Source of the DNA: Psychromonas algarum
GTDB taxonomy: Bacteria > Pseudomonadota > Gammaproteobacteria > Enterobacterales > Psychromonadaceae
NCBI RefSeq assembly: GCF_004376845.1
Contig: NZ_SNUW01000009.1
Span: forward strand, 116,810 to 180,809
DNA length: 64,000 nucleotides
Direction of reading: 5' to 3'
Every line of letters starts with the position of its first letter. Position 1 is the first letter of the stretch. A program made the position numbers and the translations under genes. Under the pieces are notes generated by a model, which did no database searches, was not told where the DNA came from, and saw only the letters and a program-made list of their open reading frames with translations. Of this stretch, positions 19,848 to 29,390 are shown piece by piece.

Positions 19848-21240
19848 ACAATTGTTATCAGTGGCGGTTGTTGGCCATGCAAATACAGGGAAAACATCAT
19901 TAATTCGTACGCTGCTACGTGATGCTAGTTTTGGTGAAATTGCGAATAAAGCAGGGACAACAAGACACGTTGAAGGTGCTGAGATCCGTATTGATGAACA
20001 TCAAAATCTAGTTATTTATGATACTCCTGGCTTAGAAGATTCAATGCATTTATTAAATATTATTGATAATACCCCCATTGAAGATTCTAAATTTGAACAT
20101 AAAGATGAAATTGATCGTTTATTAGCGTTCATTGAGCGAGAGCATGAATTTCCAGAACTAAATCAAGAGATTAAAGTATTAAAAGCCTTATTAACAAATG
20201 ATCTAATCTTTTACGTTATTGATGTTCGAGAGCCTATTTTAGGTAAATATCGAGATGAATTAAAAATTCTGAGCTATGCGGCAAAGCCTATTATACCGGT
20301 ACTTAATTTTATTGAAGCTGGTACGACGAATATTGATAACTGGCAAGCACAATTAGCTCGTTTGCATCTACATGCATTTGTTAGTTTTGATAGTGTGGTT
20401 TTTCGATTTGCTGATGAAATGAAAATCTACCATAAAATGCGTACTTTATTAGCGCACCGAGAAGAACAACTTGAAGCATTAATTCAGCAGCGTCAACAAC
20501 AATGGCAGGAACGTGAAAGTGCTGCTCAACAGTTAATTGCAACTTTATTAGTTGAAGCTGCCGCTTGCCGTTTTAAAGCTGATAATGATGAGCAAAGTAT
20601 TAGTGTTGCGAGTGAACATTTACAAACGGCAATTCGTTCATTAGAAAGCCAAACATTAAGCCAGTTATTAGCTCTGTATCAATTTAAGCAACAAGATATT
20701 GATCAATATGATTTACCTATCGAACAGGGAGAGTGGGAGTTAGATCTTTTTTCTTCTGATAATTTGCAAGAATTTGGTATAAAGGTCACCAGTAATTTTG
20801 TAAAAGGAGCAGGTGTTGGTGTTGCTGTTGATATATTTGCTGCAGGTATGACATTAGGTGCTGCTGCGATGACGGGCGGTGTTATGGGCGCATTATGGGG
20901 TGTTAAACAACGCTATTATGATGAAATAGAAGCAAGCATTAAAGGCCATCGTTATCTTTGTGCAGATGATCTTACATTACATGTTCTATGGGCTAGGCAG
21001 CTAAGTTTATTGAGTGCTTTACAGCAAAGAGGCCATGCAAGTGTTAATAAACTTTCTTTACAACATCTGGATTCAAATAAAGACATTTTGCCTAAGTATT
21101 GGAGTAAATGGCTAAGTCGCGCACGTCAGCATCCACAATGGGTTACTTTAAATAAAAGTGATCAGCCAAAGCTAAAAGAAAAAAAGGTCTTATTAATAGA
21201 GCAAATAACCACTTATTTAACATCATTAAAAAGCAATTAA
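19828..21240 (+). CDS. GTPase with C-terminal DUF3482-type domain
   Basis: Era-like GTPase domain followed by a family-specific region. In the 470-residue product the P-loop is GHANTGKTS (16-24), the switch region AGTTRHVEG (42-50) and the G3 motif DTPG (75-78). The fourth motif reads NFIE at 160-163 in place of NKxD, so base specificity is uncertain. A glutamine-rich helical stretch lies near 215-235, and a glycine- and alanine-rich hydrophobic stretch (about 330-360, GVGVAVDIFAAGMTLGAAAM) could insert in a membrane. The gene overlaps the upstream membrane protein gene by 20 nt, so the two products probably work together. A TTG at 19840 with GAGG 6 nt before it is an alternative start. No function is known to me. 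Confidence 0.8.
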   Translation: MRLKLDKQLLSVAVVGHANTGKTSLIRTLLRDASFGEIANKAGTTRHVEGAEIRIDEHQNLVIYDTPGLEDSMHLLNIIDNTPIEDSKFEHKDEIDRLLAFIEREHEFPELNQEIKVLKALLTNDLIFYVIDVREPILGKYRDELKILSYAAKPIIPVLNFIEAGTTNIDNWQAQLARLHLHAFVSFDSVVFRFADEMKIYHKMRTLLAHREEQLEALIQQRQQQWQERESAAQQLIATLLVEAAACRFKADNDEQSISVASEHLQTAIRSLESQTLSQLLALYQFKQQDIDQYDLPIEQGEWELDLFSSDNLQEFGIKVTSNFVKGAGVGVAVDIFAAGMTLGAAAMTGGVMGALWGVKQRYYDEIEASIKGHRYLCADDLTLHVLWARQLSLLSALQQRGHASVNKLSLQHLDSNKDILPKYWSKWLSRARQHPQWVTLNKSDQPKLKEKKVLLIEQITTYLTSLKSN

Positions 21241-21255
21241 GTTTATTAATAATAG

Positions 21256-22104
21256 TTATAAAAAGTCAGAAATTGAAATCCCAATACCCAGTGTATTAGT
21301 ATAAAGATCATATTCTACTAGGCTATTGCCGTAACCAGAAAATGCTTGCATGTAGCCTTTCACTTTTCCATAAAGTGGGAAACTCCATGTTGCTTCTACA
21401 GAGCCTCTGTTAAAACCACTTTCTAAGTTATTACGACTTGTAAGTGAATAAACATGCTCATTATGTTTATAAGCAAATAAAATTTCTCCATGGCCATAAT
21501 AATCAATCAAATCAGGATTGTTATCTGGTGAGTCTTTGAATCGGTACCAAGGATTGATATTTACTACAAAGTTACCGTGCTCAAATAATAAGTTTGCATT
21601 GATCCTATTCCAGCTTCGTGAAATAGGGTCTGATTGTCCATTAGATTGGTGTGTAAATCCTATCGTTGCAACTTTAAAATTCCAACCTGCGCCTAACTTA
21701 TGGTCTACTTCCCAGACTAAGAAACCTTCTGGCTCATAATCAGTTTCACGAAAAGGAGATGAATTCTCTGTATTATAAGCTTGCCAGTAAGAGGTCTGAC
21801 TATAAGCGAAATAACCTGAGATAGGTAAATTACCAATATGATGGAATAAAGGCATTTTGAAGCTGATTTGGTATTTAATTTCGATCCGTTGTTGTGTCGT
21901 TTCACCATCTTGATCACGATACATATTATAATTTTGGATATTGTTGTTAAATGTAAATGGTAATATATAGTTTTGCTTGTGCGGTATAATAGAGAAATTA
22001 GATCGTTCACTTATTGCTTCTTCTTCTAAGCGCTTATCAATAGCACTTTCTTGAGCAAGTATTGTAGAGCTAAAAAATAGTAAAACCCAAAAAACAAAAT
22101 GCAC
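21256..22104 (-). CDS. pldA: Outer membrane phospholipase A (OMPLA)
   Basis: Calcium-dependent phospholipase A1/A2 of the outer membrane that removes misplaced phospholipids from the outer leaflet. The 282-residue product has a signal peptide (VFWVLLFFSSTILA, probable cleavage before QES) and a beta-barrel. The catalytic motif THQSNGQSDPISRSWNR places His152, Ser154 and Asn166 at the E. coli mature positions 142, 144 and 156 plus ten. The start is GTG at 22104, the first start after an in-frame stop. Strand and position suggest its own promoter. It sits between the GTPase gene and recG. Confidence 0.92.
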   Translation of the reverse strand: MHFVFWVLLFFSSTILAQESAIDKRLEEEAISERSNFSIIPHKQNYILPFTFNNNIQNYNMYRDQDGETTQQRIEIKYQISFKMPLFHHIGNLPISGYFAYSQTSYWQAYNTENSSPFRETDYEPEGFLVWEVDHKLGAGWNFKVATIGFTHQSNGQSDPISRSWNRINANLLFEHGNFVVNINPWYRFKDSPDNNPDLIDYYGHGEILFAYKHNEHVYSLTSRNNLESGFNRGSVEATWSFPLYGKVKGYMQAFSGYGNSLVEYDLYTNTLGIGISISDFL

Positions 22105-22225
22105 ATCATCACCCTATAAGTACGATTAATAATGTTAAGTTTACCCATAAAAAATTAGGCGTATAGAGTAAATTTGTATAATTGGAAGCTAACGCAATAG
22201 ATTTGAAACGTTGCTAGGATGATAA

Positions 22226-24298
22226 ATGAAATTAAATAAAATACCTTTGTCAGCTTTAAAAGGCGTTGGTGCTAAAGCCGCTGAAAGGCTGAGTAAAATT
22301 GGCTTAAATTCAGTTGAAGATATGCTATTTCATTTGCCATTACATTATCAAGATCGAACTCGTATCTATCCGATTAAAGAGATAAAAGATGGTATGCAGG
22401 TTAGTGTTCAAGGTGAAATTGTCAGTTGCCAAGTTCAATTTGGTAAACGTCGTATTTTAAAATGTAAAATTAGTGATGGTGAAGGGATCGCAACTATCAG
22501 TTTCTTTCATTTTACTGCGGCACAAAAAAATAGCTTTAAAGAAGGGCAATGGATACGATGTTTTGGAGAATTTAAGCGGGGTTACCAAGGCTTAGAAGTG
22601 ACTCATCCTGATTATTCATTAGTTGCCGACTATCAAGAAGCTTCCGTTGAAGAAGCACTAACTCCTATTTATCCCACGACTGAAGGTTTAAAACAAAACA
22701 GTCTGCGCCAACTAACTGAACAAGCGTTACAACATTTACAACAAAACCAAGTAGAAGAGCTCATTCCAACTGCATTATTATCTCACCCAATTAGCTTATT
22801 TGATGCACTCATGACCATCCATCGCCCGCCACCTACTGCAAGTATTGAGCAATTGGAAAGTCGTACTCACCCAGCCCAACAGCGTTTGATAATTGAAGAG
22901 TTATTAGCACAGCAAATTAGTATGTTGGTATTACGTGAACAAGCACAACAGCATCAGTCTATTAAATTACAAGGTACAGGTGATTTATCTCAACAATTAT
23001 TAAATTACTTACCTTTTTCCCCTACTAATGCACAACAAAGAGTAAATGCTGAAATACAACAAGACTTAATGCTTGAAATTCCAATGATGCGGTTAGTTCA
23101 AGGAGATGTGGGCTCAGGAAAAACATTAGTTGCCGCTTTAGCAGCATTAACAGCAATTGAAGCGGGTTATCAAGTGGCTTTAATGGCTCCAACGGAATTA
23201 CTTGCTGAGCAACATTTATTGAACTTTCAAAATTGGTTTGAGCCTTTAGGTGTTCGAGTTGGCATGCTATCAGGAAAAATGAAGGTAAAAGAAAAACGAG
23301 ATCAAGCTGAAAATATTACCTTAGGTTTGTCTAAAATGGTGGTGGGGACGCATGCACTATTTTCAGATAATGTGAAATTTCATAATTTAGCTTTAATTAT
23401 TGTTGATGAACAGCATCGTTTTGGAGTTCATCAGCGCTTATCGTTACGTGAGAAAGGCATTAATAATGGCTTAGTGCCTCATCAATTAACCATGACAGCA
23501 ACGCCGATCCCTCGAACATTAGCAATGACAGCTTATGCGGATTTAAGTGTCTCTGTCATTGATGAGTTACCACCGGGACGAACACCAATTAAAACGGTTG
23601 CGCTAGCAGATACTCGCCGTGATGAAATTATTCAACGTGTTTATCAAGCTTGTAAAAATGAAGGTAGGCAAGCTTATTGGGTGTGTACACTTATTGAAGA
23701 GTCGGAAGCATTAGAGTGCCAAGCTGCCGAAGATACAGCCAATAGTTTACAACTTGCCTTAACAGACTTACGTATTGGTTTAGTGCATGGACGTATGAAA
23801 GCCGCTGAAAAACAGTATGTTATGGATGCGTTTAAAGCAGGTGAATTAGATTTATTAGTTGCGACAACTGTAATTGAAGTGGGTGTTGATGTACCTAATT
23901 CAAGTTTAATGATCATTGAAAACCCTGAACGTTTAGGATTGGCCCAATTACATCAATTACGTGGTCGTGTAGGCCGAGGAAATGTTGCTAGCCACTGTGT
24001 TTTATTATACAAATATCCATTATCAAAGACGGCATTAAAGCGTTTAAATGTATTACGTGAAAGTAATGATGGATTTTATATTGCAGAACAAGATTTAGCG
24101 ATTAGAGGCCCAGGTGAAGTATTAGGTACTAAACAAACGGGGATTGCAGATATGAAAATTGCTGATTTATTAAGAGATCAGGTATTAATTCCACAAGTTC
24201 AACAATTAGCTAACTCATTAATACAATCTCACCCTGAATATATTCTTCCTTTAGTTGAACGTTGGTTAGGTGATAAGCCTATTTATGCACAAGTTTAA
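22226..24298 (+). CDS. recG: ATP-dependent DNA helicase RecG
   Basis: Branch-migrating helicase that remodels stalled forks and Holliday junctions. The 690-residue product (E. coli 693) has the N-terminal wedge/OB domain with LKGVGAKAAERLSKIGLNSV and the helicase core. The core holds Walker A GDVGSGKT (about residues 291-298), DEQH motif II (about 394-397), TATPIPRTLAMTAYADLSVS motif III, and GRVGRG motif VI (about 584-589). The end LGTKQTGIADMKIADLLRD is typical. It is in the usual neighbourhood of trmH, with pldA divergent. Confidence 0.97.
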   Translation: MKLNKIPLSALKGVGAKAAERLSKIGLNSVEDMLFHLPLHYQDRTRIYPIKEIKDGMQVSVQGEIVSCQVQFGKRRILKCKISDGEGIATISFFHFTAAQKNSFKEGQWIRCFGEFKRGYQGLEVTHPDYSLVADYQEASVEEALTPIYPTTEGLKQNSLRQLTEQALQHLQQNQVEELIPTALLSHPISLFDALMTIHRPPPTASIEQLESRTHPAQQRLIIEELLAQQISMLVLREQAQQHQSIKLQGTGDLSQQLLNYLPFSPTNAQQRVNAEIQQDLMLEIPMMRLVQGDVGSGKTLVAALAALTAIEAGYQVALMAPTELLAEQHLLNFQNWFEPLGVRVGMLSGKMKVKEKRDQAENITLGLSKMVVGTHALFSDNVKFHNLALIIVDEQHRFGVHQRLSLREKGINNGLVPHQLTMTATPIPRTLAMTAYADLSVSVIDELPPGRTPIKTVALADTRRDEIIQRVYQACKNEGRQAYWVCTLIEESEALECQAAEDTANSLQLALTDLRIGLVHGRMKAAEKQYVMDAFKAGELDLLVATTVIEVGVDVPNSSLMIIENPERLGLAQLHQLRGRVGRGNVASHCVLLYKYPLSKTALKRLNVLRESNDGFYIAEQDLAIRGPGEVLGTKQTGIADMKIADLLRDQVLIPQVQQLANSLIQSHPEYILPLVERWLGDKPIYAQV

Positions 24299-24355
24299 AG
24301 CAATACCAATCACAATAAAGAGCTTGTTTATTTAATGTCATCGCTATAACAAATA

Positions 24356-24386
24356 GCTTGCACCTTTTTGGGGCAAGCCTTGATTT
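24356..24386 (+). terminator. Probable terminator of recG
   Basis: GCTTGC (24356-24361) pairs with GCAAGC (24373-24378) around an inner CC/GG, followed by TTGATTTTC. The T tract is weak. It lies in the 108-nt gap between the convergent genes recG and glnG. Confidence 0.5.
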
Positions 24387-24406
24387 TCTATATAAAATAT
24401 TATTTG

Positions 24407-25813
24407 TTATTCAACTAGGTTTAACTCTTTTAACTTACGTGTCAGGGTATTACGCCCCCAGCCTAATAATTTAGCTGCCTCATGTTTTTTGCCTTGAGTG
24501 TGTTTTAAAGCACTTTGTAACATAATTTTTTCTACTTCAGGTATCAGCTGCCCTAAAATATTATCTTGACCACTTTTTAGTTGAGCATCAGTCCATTTTT
24601 TTAAGCTTTCTTGCCATATTAATGGTTCGTTACCATCGTGTTGTGGCTGACTTTCTTCTTCACCTAATTCAGGAGGAAGATCGCTGACATGTACTTCTTG
24701 ACCACTTGCCATTACCGTTAACCATCGACAGATATTTTCAAGCTGACGAACATTACCGGGCCATGGCAATTGACAAAGATGGGCTGTGGTCTCTTTGGTT
24801 AATTGTTTACTTTCTACTGAAAGTTCAGTCGCAATGTGATGTAAAAAATGATTAGCAAGTAATGGAATATCTTCTCTACGTTCTTTTAACGCCGGTAGTT
24901 GTAAACGTATTACATTTAATCGGTGGAATAAATCCTCTCGAAAATCACCACTTTTTACTTTTTGCTCTAAATTTTGATGCGTTGCAGCAATTATTCGAAC
25001 GTCTACTTTAATAGCTTGATGGCCACCGACACGATAAAATTGACCATCTGCTAATACGCGTAATAATCGAGTTTGCACATCTAAAGGCATATCACCAATT
25101 TCATCTAAAAATAATGTGCCACCATCGGCTTGTTCAAAACGACCTTGGCGATTAGCTGCCGCACCGGTGAATGCCCCTTTTTCGTGACCGAATAATTCAG
25201 CCTCAATTAATTCTTTAGGGATTGCCGCCATATTTAAAGCGATGAACGTTTCGTTTTTACGTGGGCTATGTTTGTGTAGTGCTTGTGCAACTAATTCTTT
25301 ACCTGTTCCCGATTGGCCATTGATTAAAACACTCATACTTGAGCGAGACAATCGTCCGATAACTCTGAATACTTCTTGCATAGCTGGGGCTTCACCGATA
25401 ATTTCAGGTGTCGCAAGTGGCTGTACATTAGGTTTCTTTTGTTGTTTTAATTCTTTGCTGTGGTTGAGTGCACGTTTAATTAAAGCAGTGGCTTCATGGA
25501 TATCAAAGGGTTTTGGTAAGTATTCAAATGCACCACTTTGGTAAGCGTTTACTGCGCTATCTAGATCTGAGTGTGCCGTCATAATAATAATAGGTATCAA
25601 AGGATAACGCTGATGAATTTTTTGCATCAGCTCTAATCCGTCAATACCAGGCATACGTACATCAGAGATAATAATCTCTGGTTGTTCAATTAATAATTGT
25701 TGCCATAAACATTCGGCATCAGGGAAACTTGCATGCTCAATATTCTCTGCTTTTAATGTGCGTTCTAATACCCAACGAATAGCATGGTCATCATCTACAA
25801 TCCAAGCGGCCAT
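24407..25813 (-). CDS. glnG: Nitrogen regulation response regulator NtrC
   Basis: Phosphorylated by GlnL (NtrB), it activates sigma54 promoters in low nitrogen. The 468-residue product has a receiver domain with the phosphorylated Asp in [10 protein letters not shown] (Asp51). The AAA+ domain has Walker [10 protein letters not shown] (about residues 163-171), the sigma54-contact loop GAFTGA (about 215-220) and Walker [12 protein letters not shown] Fis-type helix-turn-helix lies at the C-terminus ([20 protein letters not shown]). It lies 40 nt downstream of glnL on the same strand. A likely target is the site at 29192-29207 upstream of glnA. Confidence 0.96.
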   Translation of the reverse strand: MAAWIVDDDHAIRWVLERTLKAENIEHASFPDAECLWQQLLIEQPEIIISDVRMPGIDGLELMQKIHQRYPLIPIIIMTAHSDLDSAVNAYQSGAFEYLPKPFDIHEATALIKRALNHSKELKQQKKPNVQPLATPEIIGEAPAMQEVFRVIGRLSRSSMSVLINGQSGTGKELVAQALHKHSPRKNETFIALNMAAIPKELIEAELFGHEKGAFTGAAANRQGRFEQADGGTLFLDEIGDMPLDVQTRLLRVLADGQFYRVGGHQAIKVDVRIIAATHQNLEQKVKSGDFREDLFHRLNVIRLQLPALKERREDIPLLANHFLHHIATELSVESKQLTKETTAHLCQLPWPGNVRQLENICRWLTVMASGQEVHVSDLPPELGEEESQPQHDGNEPLIWQESLKKWTDAQLKSGQDNILGQLIPEVEKIMLQSALKHTQGKKHEAAKLLGWGRNTLTRKLKELNLVE

Positions 25814-25853
25814 TATAATTCCTTATTTTTTATTCTTATATATCGGCTAAAAG

Positions 25854-26915
25854 TTAAATTGGTAAATAAACAGCAAATTCAGTATATCCTTTGCTGCTTG
25901 TAAATTCGATCCGTCCGTGATGTTGTTTTATTAATTCTTGTGCAATGGATAATCCTAATCCTGTACCATCTTTACGACCGGTTACCATGGGATAAAATAG
26001 TGTACTTTTAAGGTGCTCAGGTATGCCGGGACCGGTATCAATGATCTTAATTTCAGTGGCTAAGCGTTGAGGTAAACCATTAATCGTAATTTGATGCGCA
26101 GTACGAGTGCGTATCGTAACAATATGTTGTTCCGGTTGATTTTGTAATGCTTGTACCGCATTTTGTACAATATTTAAAAAGGCTTGTTGCAACTGATCTG
26201 ATTGCATTTCAAAATCTGGAATACTAGGGTCATAATCAATTTGTAGCTTTACATTTTCTGGTAGATCTATATTCACTAATCTACGAACACTTTCTAAAAC
26301 TGAATGGATGTTATGAACACTTCTTGTACCTAATTTTTGAGGTCCTAATAAACGATTTACTAATGCACTTAATCGATCAGCTTGTTCAATAATAATTTGT
26401 GTGAATTCTTTTAATTCAGGGTCAGGTAGTTCTGCTTCTAATAGTTGAGCTGCGCCTCGTAATCCACCAAGCGGATTTTTGATTTCATGGGCTAAACCGC
26501 GTACTAACTCTTGTGCTGCCTTTTGTTGATGTTCTTGGTAATGCACTTGGCTAATACGTTTTTGTTGCTCAATACAACGCATCTCAATGATCACATACTC
26601 TTCATCTTCAAATACGATATAACTGGCACTTAAATCAACTAAAACAGGGTGAAAATCAACATTTAGGGTAACTTCATTTTCCGTGAAAGATGATTTATTA
26701 AGTAATAGTTTTTTAATTGGTTTAGGTGGAAAATGAAATTGCTCTGCTAGTGATTGCAAAGTTTGTTGATATAAACGTTGTTTGCTTTGTGATAATAATT
26801 GTTCACTTGCAGGGTTTGCATAAATTAATTTAAGAGAAGAATTTAAAGCAACAAAGGCTGTTTTAGCTTCTTCCATAAAAGCAAATATTAGTGGAGTACT
26901 TGGTTCATGTTGCAT
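25854..26915 (-). CDS. glnL: Nitrogen regulation sensor kinase NtrB
   Basis: Cytoplasmic histidine kinase/phosphatase for NtrC, controlled by PII. The 353-residue product has an N-terminal PAS domain (about residues 12-110, AFVALNSSLKLIYANPASEQ) and the phosphorylated His143 in ELVRGLAHEIKNPLGGLRGA. The ATPase domain has the N box (QAFLNIVQNAVQAL), G1 (DTGPGIP) and G2 (GTGLGLSIAQ). There are no membrane segments. It lies 12 nt after the DUF4124 gene, so glnL is probably read from that gene's promoter or from glnA read-through. Confidence 0.96.
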   Translation of the reverse strand: MQHEPSTPLIFAFMEEAKTAFVALNSSLKLIYANPASEQLLSQSKQRLYQQTLQSLAEQFHFPPKPIKKLLLNKSSFTENEVTLNVDFHPVLVDLSASYIVFEDEEYVIIEMRCIEQQKRISQVHYQEHQQKAAQELVRGLAHEIKNPLGGLRGAAQLLEAELPDPELKEFTQIIIEQADRLSALVNRLLGPQKLGTRSVHNIHSVLESVRRLVNIDLPENVKLQIDYDPSIPDFEMQSDQLQQAFLNIVQNAVQALQNQPEQHIVTIRTRTAHQITINGLPQRLATEIKIIDTGPGIPEHLKSTLFYPMVTGRKDGTGLGLSIAQELIKQHHGRIEFTSSKGYTEFAVYLPI

Positions 26916-26927
26916 AATTTAACCAAT

Positions 26928-27461
26928 CTATTTAATCGATACACGCTGTAAGTGCACTGTAACGATTTGAGTTGTAGCTAAAATTTTATCTTTAGCCCCC
27001 AATAATTGAACTTGGATTTGATGCGTTCCGCGGTCAACATTCAATGCCCGAATAGTCGGCGATATCTGTGGAGATCCTAATGCTTCTCCATCTAAGATTA
27101 ATTGCAGTCGTTGAGTATTCGTTTTTTCAGGCGTTATTTTAACGTGGATTTCTAATGTGCCTTCATTACTACGGATCGCCATGTCATTTTGTGGCGAAAT
27201 AATTTCAGCTTGATACTCAATTCCTTTTTCAGCCTTAACAACTGAGCCACTATTTTTTTTAGCTGTTGAGTCAGCCTTTAATGCTTCTGCAGAAACTAGA
27301 TTTTTATTATCGGCTGTAATTTGCTCAGTACCTGGTACTGCGGTATCTGAGAAGTGGCTATTCCCATTTTCATCAACCCAATGGTATATTTTTGTGTCTG
27401 CATGTAATAAAGGAGCTTGTAAAAACAACGTAATAGATAAGCATACAATTGCAAATTTCAT
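26928..27461 (-). CDS. Exported DUF4124-type protein
   Basis: Unknown function. The 177-residue product has a signal peptide (MKFAIVCLSITLFLQAPLLH, cleavage probably after ADT or HA). It then has the short N-terminal DUF4124 motif IYHWVDENGNSHFSDTAVPG (about residues 25-44), a linker, and a C-terminal beta-rich part with RLQLILDGEALGSPQISPTI. It lies between the glnA terminator and glnL. I recall a DUF4124 protein at the same place in Vibrio, so the position may be conserved. Nothing in the sequence links it to nitrogen control except location. Confidence 0.8.
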   Translation of the reverse strand: MKFAIVCLSITLFLQAPLLHADTKIYHWVDENGNSHFSDTAVPGTEQITADNKNLVSAEALKADSTAKKNSGSVVKAEKGIEYQAEIISPQNDMAIRSNEGTLEIHVKITPEKTNTQRLQLILDGEALGSPQISPTIRALNVDRGTHQIQVQLLGAKDKILATTQIVTVHLQRVSIK

Positions 27462-27519
27462 AATAAAAACCTTAATAAGAAAGTTGACTTATTTTCGGGT
27501 AGATAAAGGATTTAGGCAA

Positions 27520-27546
27520 TAAAAAACCCGCGCAAGCACGGGTTTT
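27520..27546 (-). terminator. Terminator of glnA
   Basis: On the minus strand AACCCGTGC pairs with GCGCGGGTT around a TT loop, followed by a run of T (27521-27526 read in reverse). It separates glnA from the DUF4124-glnL-glnG genes, so these probably have their own promoter or depend on partial read-through. Confidence 0.85.
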
Positions 27547-27589
27547 GTCATTCATAACATGAACTTGCACATGTTACTAAACCATTGAA

Positions 27590-29008
27590 TTATACGCTGT
27601 AGTATAAATCAAATTCTTTAGGATGCGTTGCTTGAGATACTGCTTCACATTCTTTAGTTTTCAGCTCAATGAATGCATCAATAGCTTCATTTGAGAATAC
27701 GCCACCTTCAGTAAGGAACTCACGATCTGCATCTAGAGCAGCAAGCGCTTCTTCAAAAGAAACAGCAACTTGTGGAATCGCATCAGCTTCTTCTTTAGGT
27801 AGATCGTATAAATCTTTATCTAAAGATTCACCTGGGTGGATCTTGTTTTTGATACCGTCAAGGCCAGCCATCAACATTGCAGAGAAACCTAAGTAAGGGT
27901 TCATTGTTGGGTCAGGGAAACGTACTTCGATACGAGCTGCACGTGCAGTTGGTACGATTGGAATACGGATAGAAGCAGAACGGTTACCTGCAGAGTATGC
28001 AAGCATTACTGGTGCTTCAAAACCTGGGATAAGACGCTTGTACGAGTTAGTTGATGCATTTGTAAATGCATTAATCGCTTTAGCATGCTTGATGATACCA
28101 CCGATGTAGTAAAGAGCTAGTTCAGAAAGGCCGCCGTATTGGTCGCCAGAGAACAAGTTAACACCGTCTTTACCTAGAGATTGGTGACAGTGGTTACCAG
28201 AACCGTTATCGCCAACAAGAGGTTTAGGCATAAATGTAGCAGTTTGACCGTATGCGTGAGCAACGTTATGAACTACATACTTGTAGATTTGGATTTCATC
28301 TGCTTTTTCAACCATAGTGTTGAAACGACAAGCGATTTCATTTTGACCAGCTGTTGCTACTTCGTGGTGATGTGCTTCAACAACTAGACCCATTTCTTCC
28401 ATGATTAAACACATAGCAGAACGGATGTTTTGAGCTGAATCAACAGGTGCTACTGGGAAGTAACCGCCTTTAATACCAGGACGGTGACCAGTGTTACCAT
28501 CTTCGTATGAAGTGCCTGAGTTCCATGCAGCTTCTTTTGCATCGATTGAGTAGAATGCACCTTGAATGCTGTTACCGTATTTAACGTCATCAAATAGGAA
28601 GAATTCTGGTTCAGGACCAAATAAAACTGTGTCAGCGATACCTGTTGAACGCATGTAAGCTTCAGCGCGTTTAGCTACAGAACGTGGATCACGGTCGTAA
28701 CCTAGTTTAGTTTTTGGTTCTACTACGTCACAACGTAAGTTTAATGTTACGTCATCTGTGAATGGGTCAAGTACAGCAGTTGAAGCTACAGGCATTAATA
28801 CCATGTCTGAATCTTGAATACCTTTCCAACCAGCGATTGAAGAACCGTCAAACATTTTACCGTCTTCGAAAAAGTCTTCGTCTACTTGGTGGTGTGGGAT
28901 AGATACGTGTTGCTCTTTACCATGTGTATCAGTAAAGCGTAAATCAACGAATTTTACGTCCTGCTCTTTGATAAGAGCTAAAACGTCTTGATATGTTTGT
29001 AAAGACAT
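27590..29008 (-). CDS. glnA: Glutamine synthetase type I
   Basis: Makes glutamine from glutamate, ammonia and ATP. The start at 29008 gives [20 protein letters not shown] and 472 residues (E. coli 469). A GAGG 9 nt before it supports this start over an ATG five codons upstream. The sequence holds the beta-Grasp domain, GFxGSS-like [13 protein letters not shown], the ammonia/metal site [11 protein letters not shown] (about residues 129-139), [15 protein letters not shown] [13 protein letters not shown], and the adenylylated Tyr in DLYDLP (near 400). This is the GS-Ibeta form that GlnE controls. Confidence 0.98.
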   Translation of the reverse strand: MSLQTYQDVLALIKEQDVKFVDLRFTDTHGKEQHVSIPHHQVDEDFFEDGKMFDGSSIAGWKGIQDSDMVLMPVASTAVLDPFTDDVTLNLRCDVVEPKTKLGYDRDPRSVAKRAEAYMRSTGIADTVLFGPEPEFFLFDDVKYGNSIQGAFYSIDAKEAAWNSGTSYEDGNTGHRPGIKGGYFPVAPVDSAQNIRSAMCLIMEEMGLVVEAHHHEVATAGQNEIACRFNTMVEKADEIQIYKYVVHNVAHAYGQTATFMPKPLVGDNGSGNHCHQSLGKDGVNLFSGDQYGGLSELALYYIGGIIKHAKAINAFTNASTNSYKRLIPGFEAPVMLAYSAGNRSASIRIPIVPTARAARIEVRFPDPTMNPYLGFSAMLMAGLDGIKNKIHPGESLDKDLYDLPKEEADAIPQVAVSFEEALAALDADREFLTEGGVFSNEAIDAFIELKTKECEAVSQATHPKEFDLYYSV

Positions 29009-29112
29009 GTTGTAGAACCTCATTTGACATCAAAAAATGTTGTAAAAAATAAATCGTTACTCATATATGAAAAACGATTTATCGTAATTCTGAGTTTATG
29101 TTACATACAAGT

Positions 29113-29129
29113 AGCTAAAACTGTGCCAA
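29113..29129 (-). promoter_or_regulatory. Sigma54 promoter of glnA
   Basis: The minus strand reads TTGGCACAGTTTTAGCT, with GG and GC separated by exactly 10 bp as in the -24/-12 consensus. The predicted start site is near 29102, about 95 nt before the glnA ATG. A TATAAT on the minus strand at 29149-29144 could be a weaker sigma70 promoter like glnAp1. Confidence 0.85.
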
Positions 29130-29191
29130 CTTGACGAACCCCTATTATACCTATGTTTTTGTTTTACGATATGCTCTCTACTGCTATTTTT

Positions 29192-29207
29192 TGCACCAAG
29201 TTGGTGC
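29192..29207. promoter_or_regulatory. NtrC binding site upstream of glnA
   Basis: TGCACC-AAGTT-GGTGC matches the NtrC consensus TGCACC-N5-GGTGCA apart from the last base. Its centre is about 98 bp upstream of the predicted sigma54 start site. A weaker half site with GGTGC at 29224-29228 lies about 22 bp further upstream. Confidence 0.85.
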
Positions 29208-29326
29208 TGTCACGCTTCTTTGTGGTGCTTTGTCTGGTCTGGGCCTTAGTTCGCTTCCTTTTTTGTGATTTTTCAACATTTAAGGTAACTGTGACAGACT
29301 TAAAACTTTCTATTTTTGAAATTATG

Positions 29327-29355
29327 TTTACAATGTGCGCACATTTGGCTATGTC
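29327..29355 (+). promoter_or_regulatory. Putative promoter of typA with a palindrome in the spacer
   Basis: TTTACA (29327-29332) and TATGTC (29350-29355) are 17 bp apart. The perfect 14-bp palindrome AATGTGCGCACATT (29332-29345) occupies the spacer, and a second one, CACTTTATAAAGTG (29355-29368), lies across the expected start site. The 29009-29469 gap otherwise holds the glnA control region and the inverted repeat at 29391-29438. Confidence 0.5.
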
Positions 29356-29390
29356 ACTTTATAAAGTGCGTTCATAGCCTAATTCTTTTT

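Noticed and set aside
21518..22010. Frames on both strands inside pldA
   Set aside because: pldA has a signal peptide, catalytic triad and full length, so the alternative frames are shadows.
29153..29377. 74-codon plus-strand frame between glnA and typA
   Set aside because: It covers the NtrC site, the sigma54 enhancer region and the typA promoter palindromes, has no ribosome site and an odd composition. It is a chance frame.
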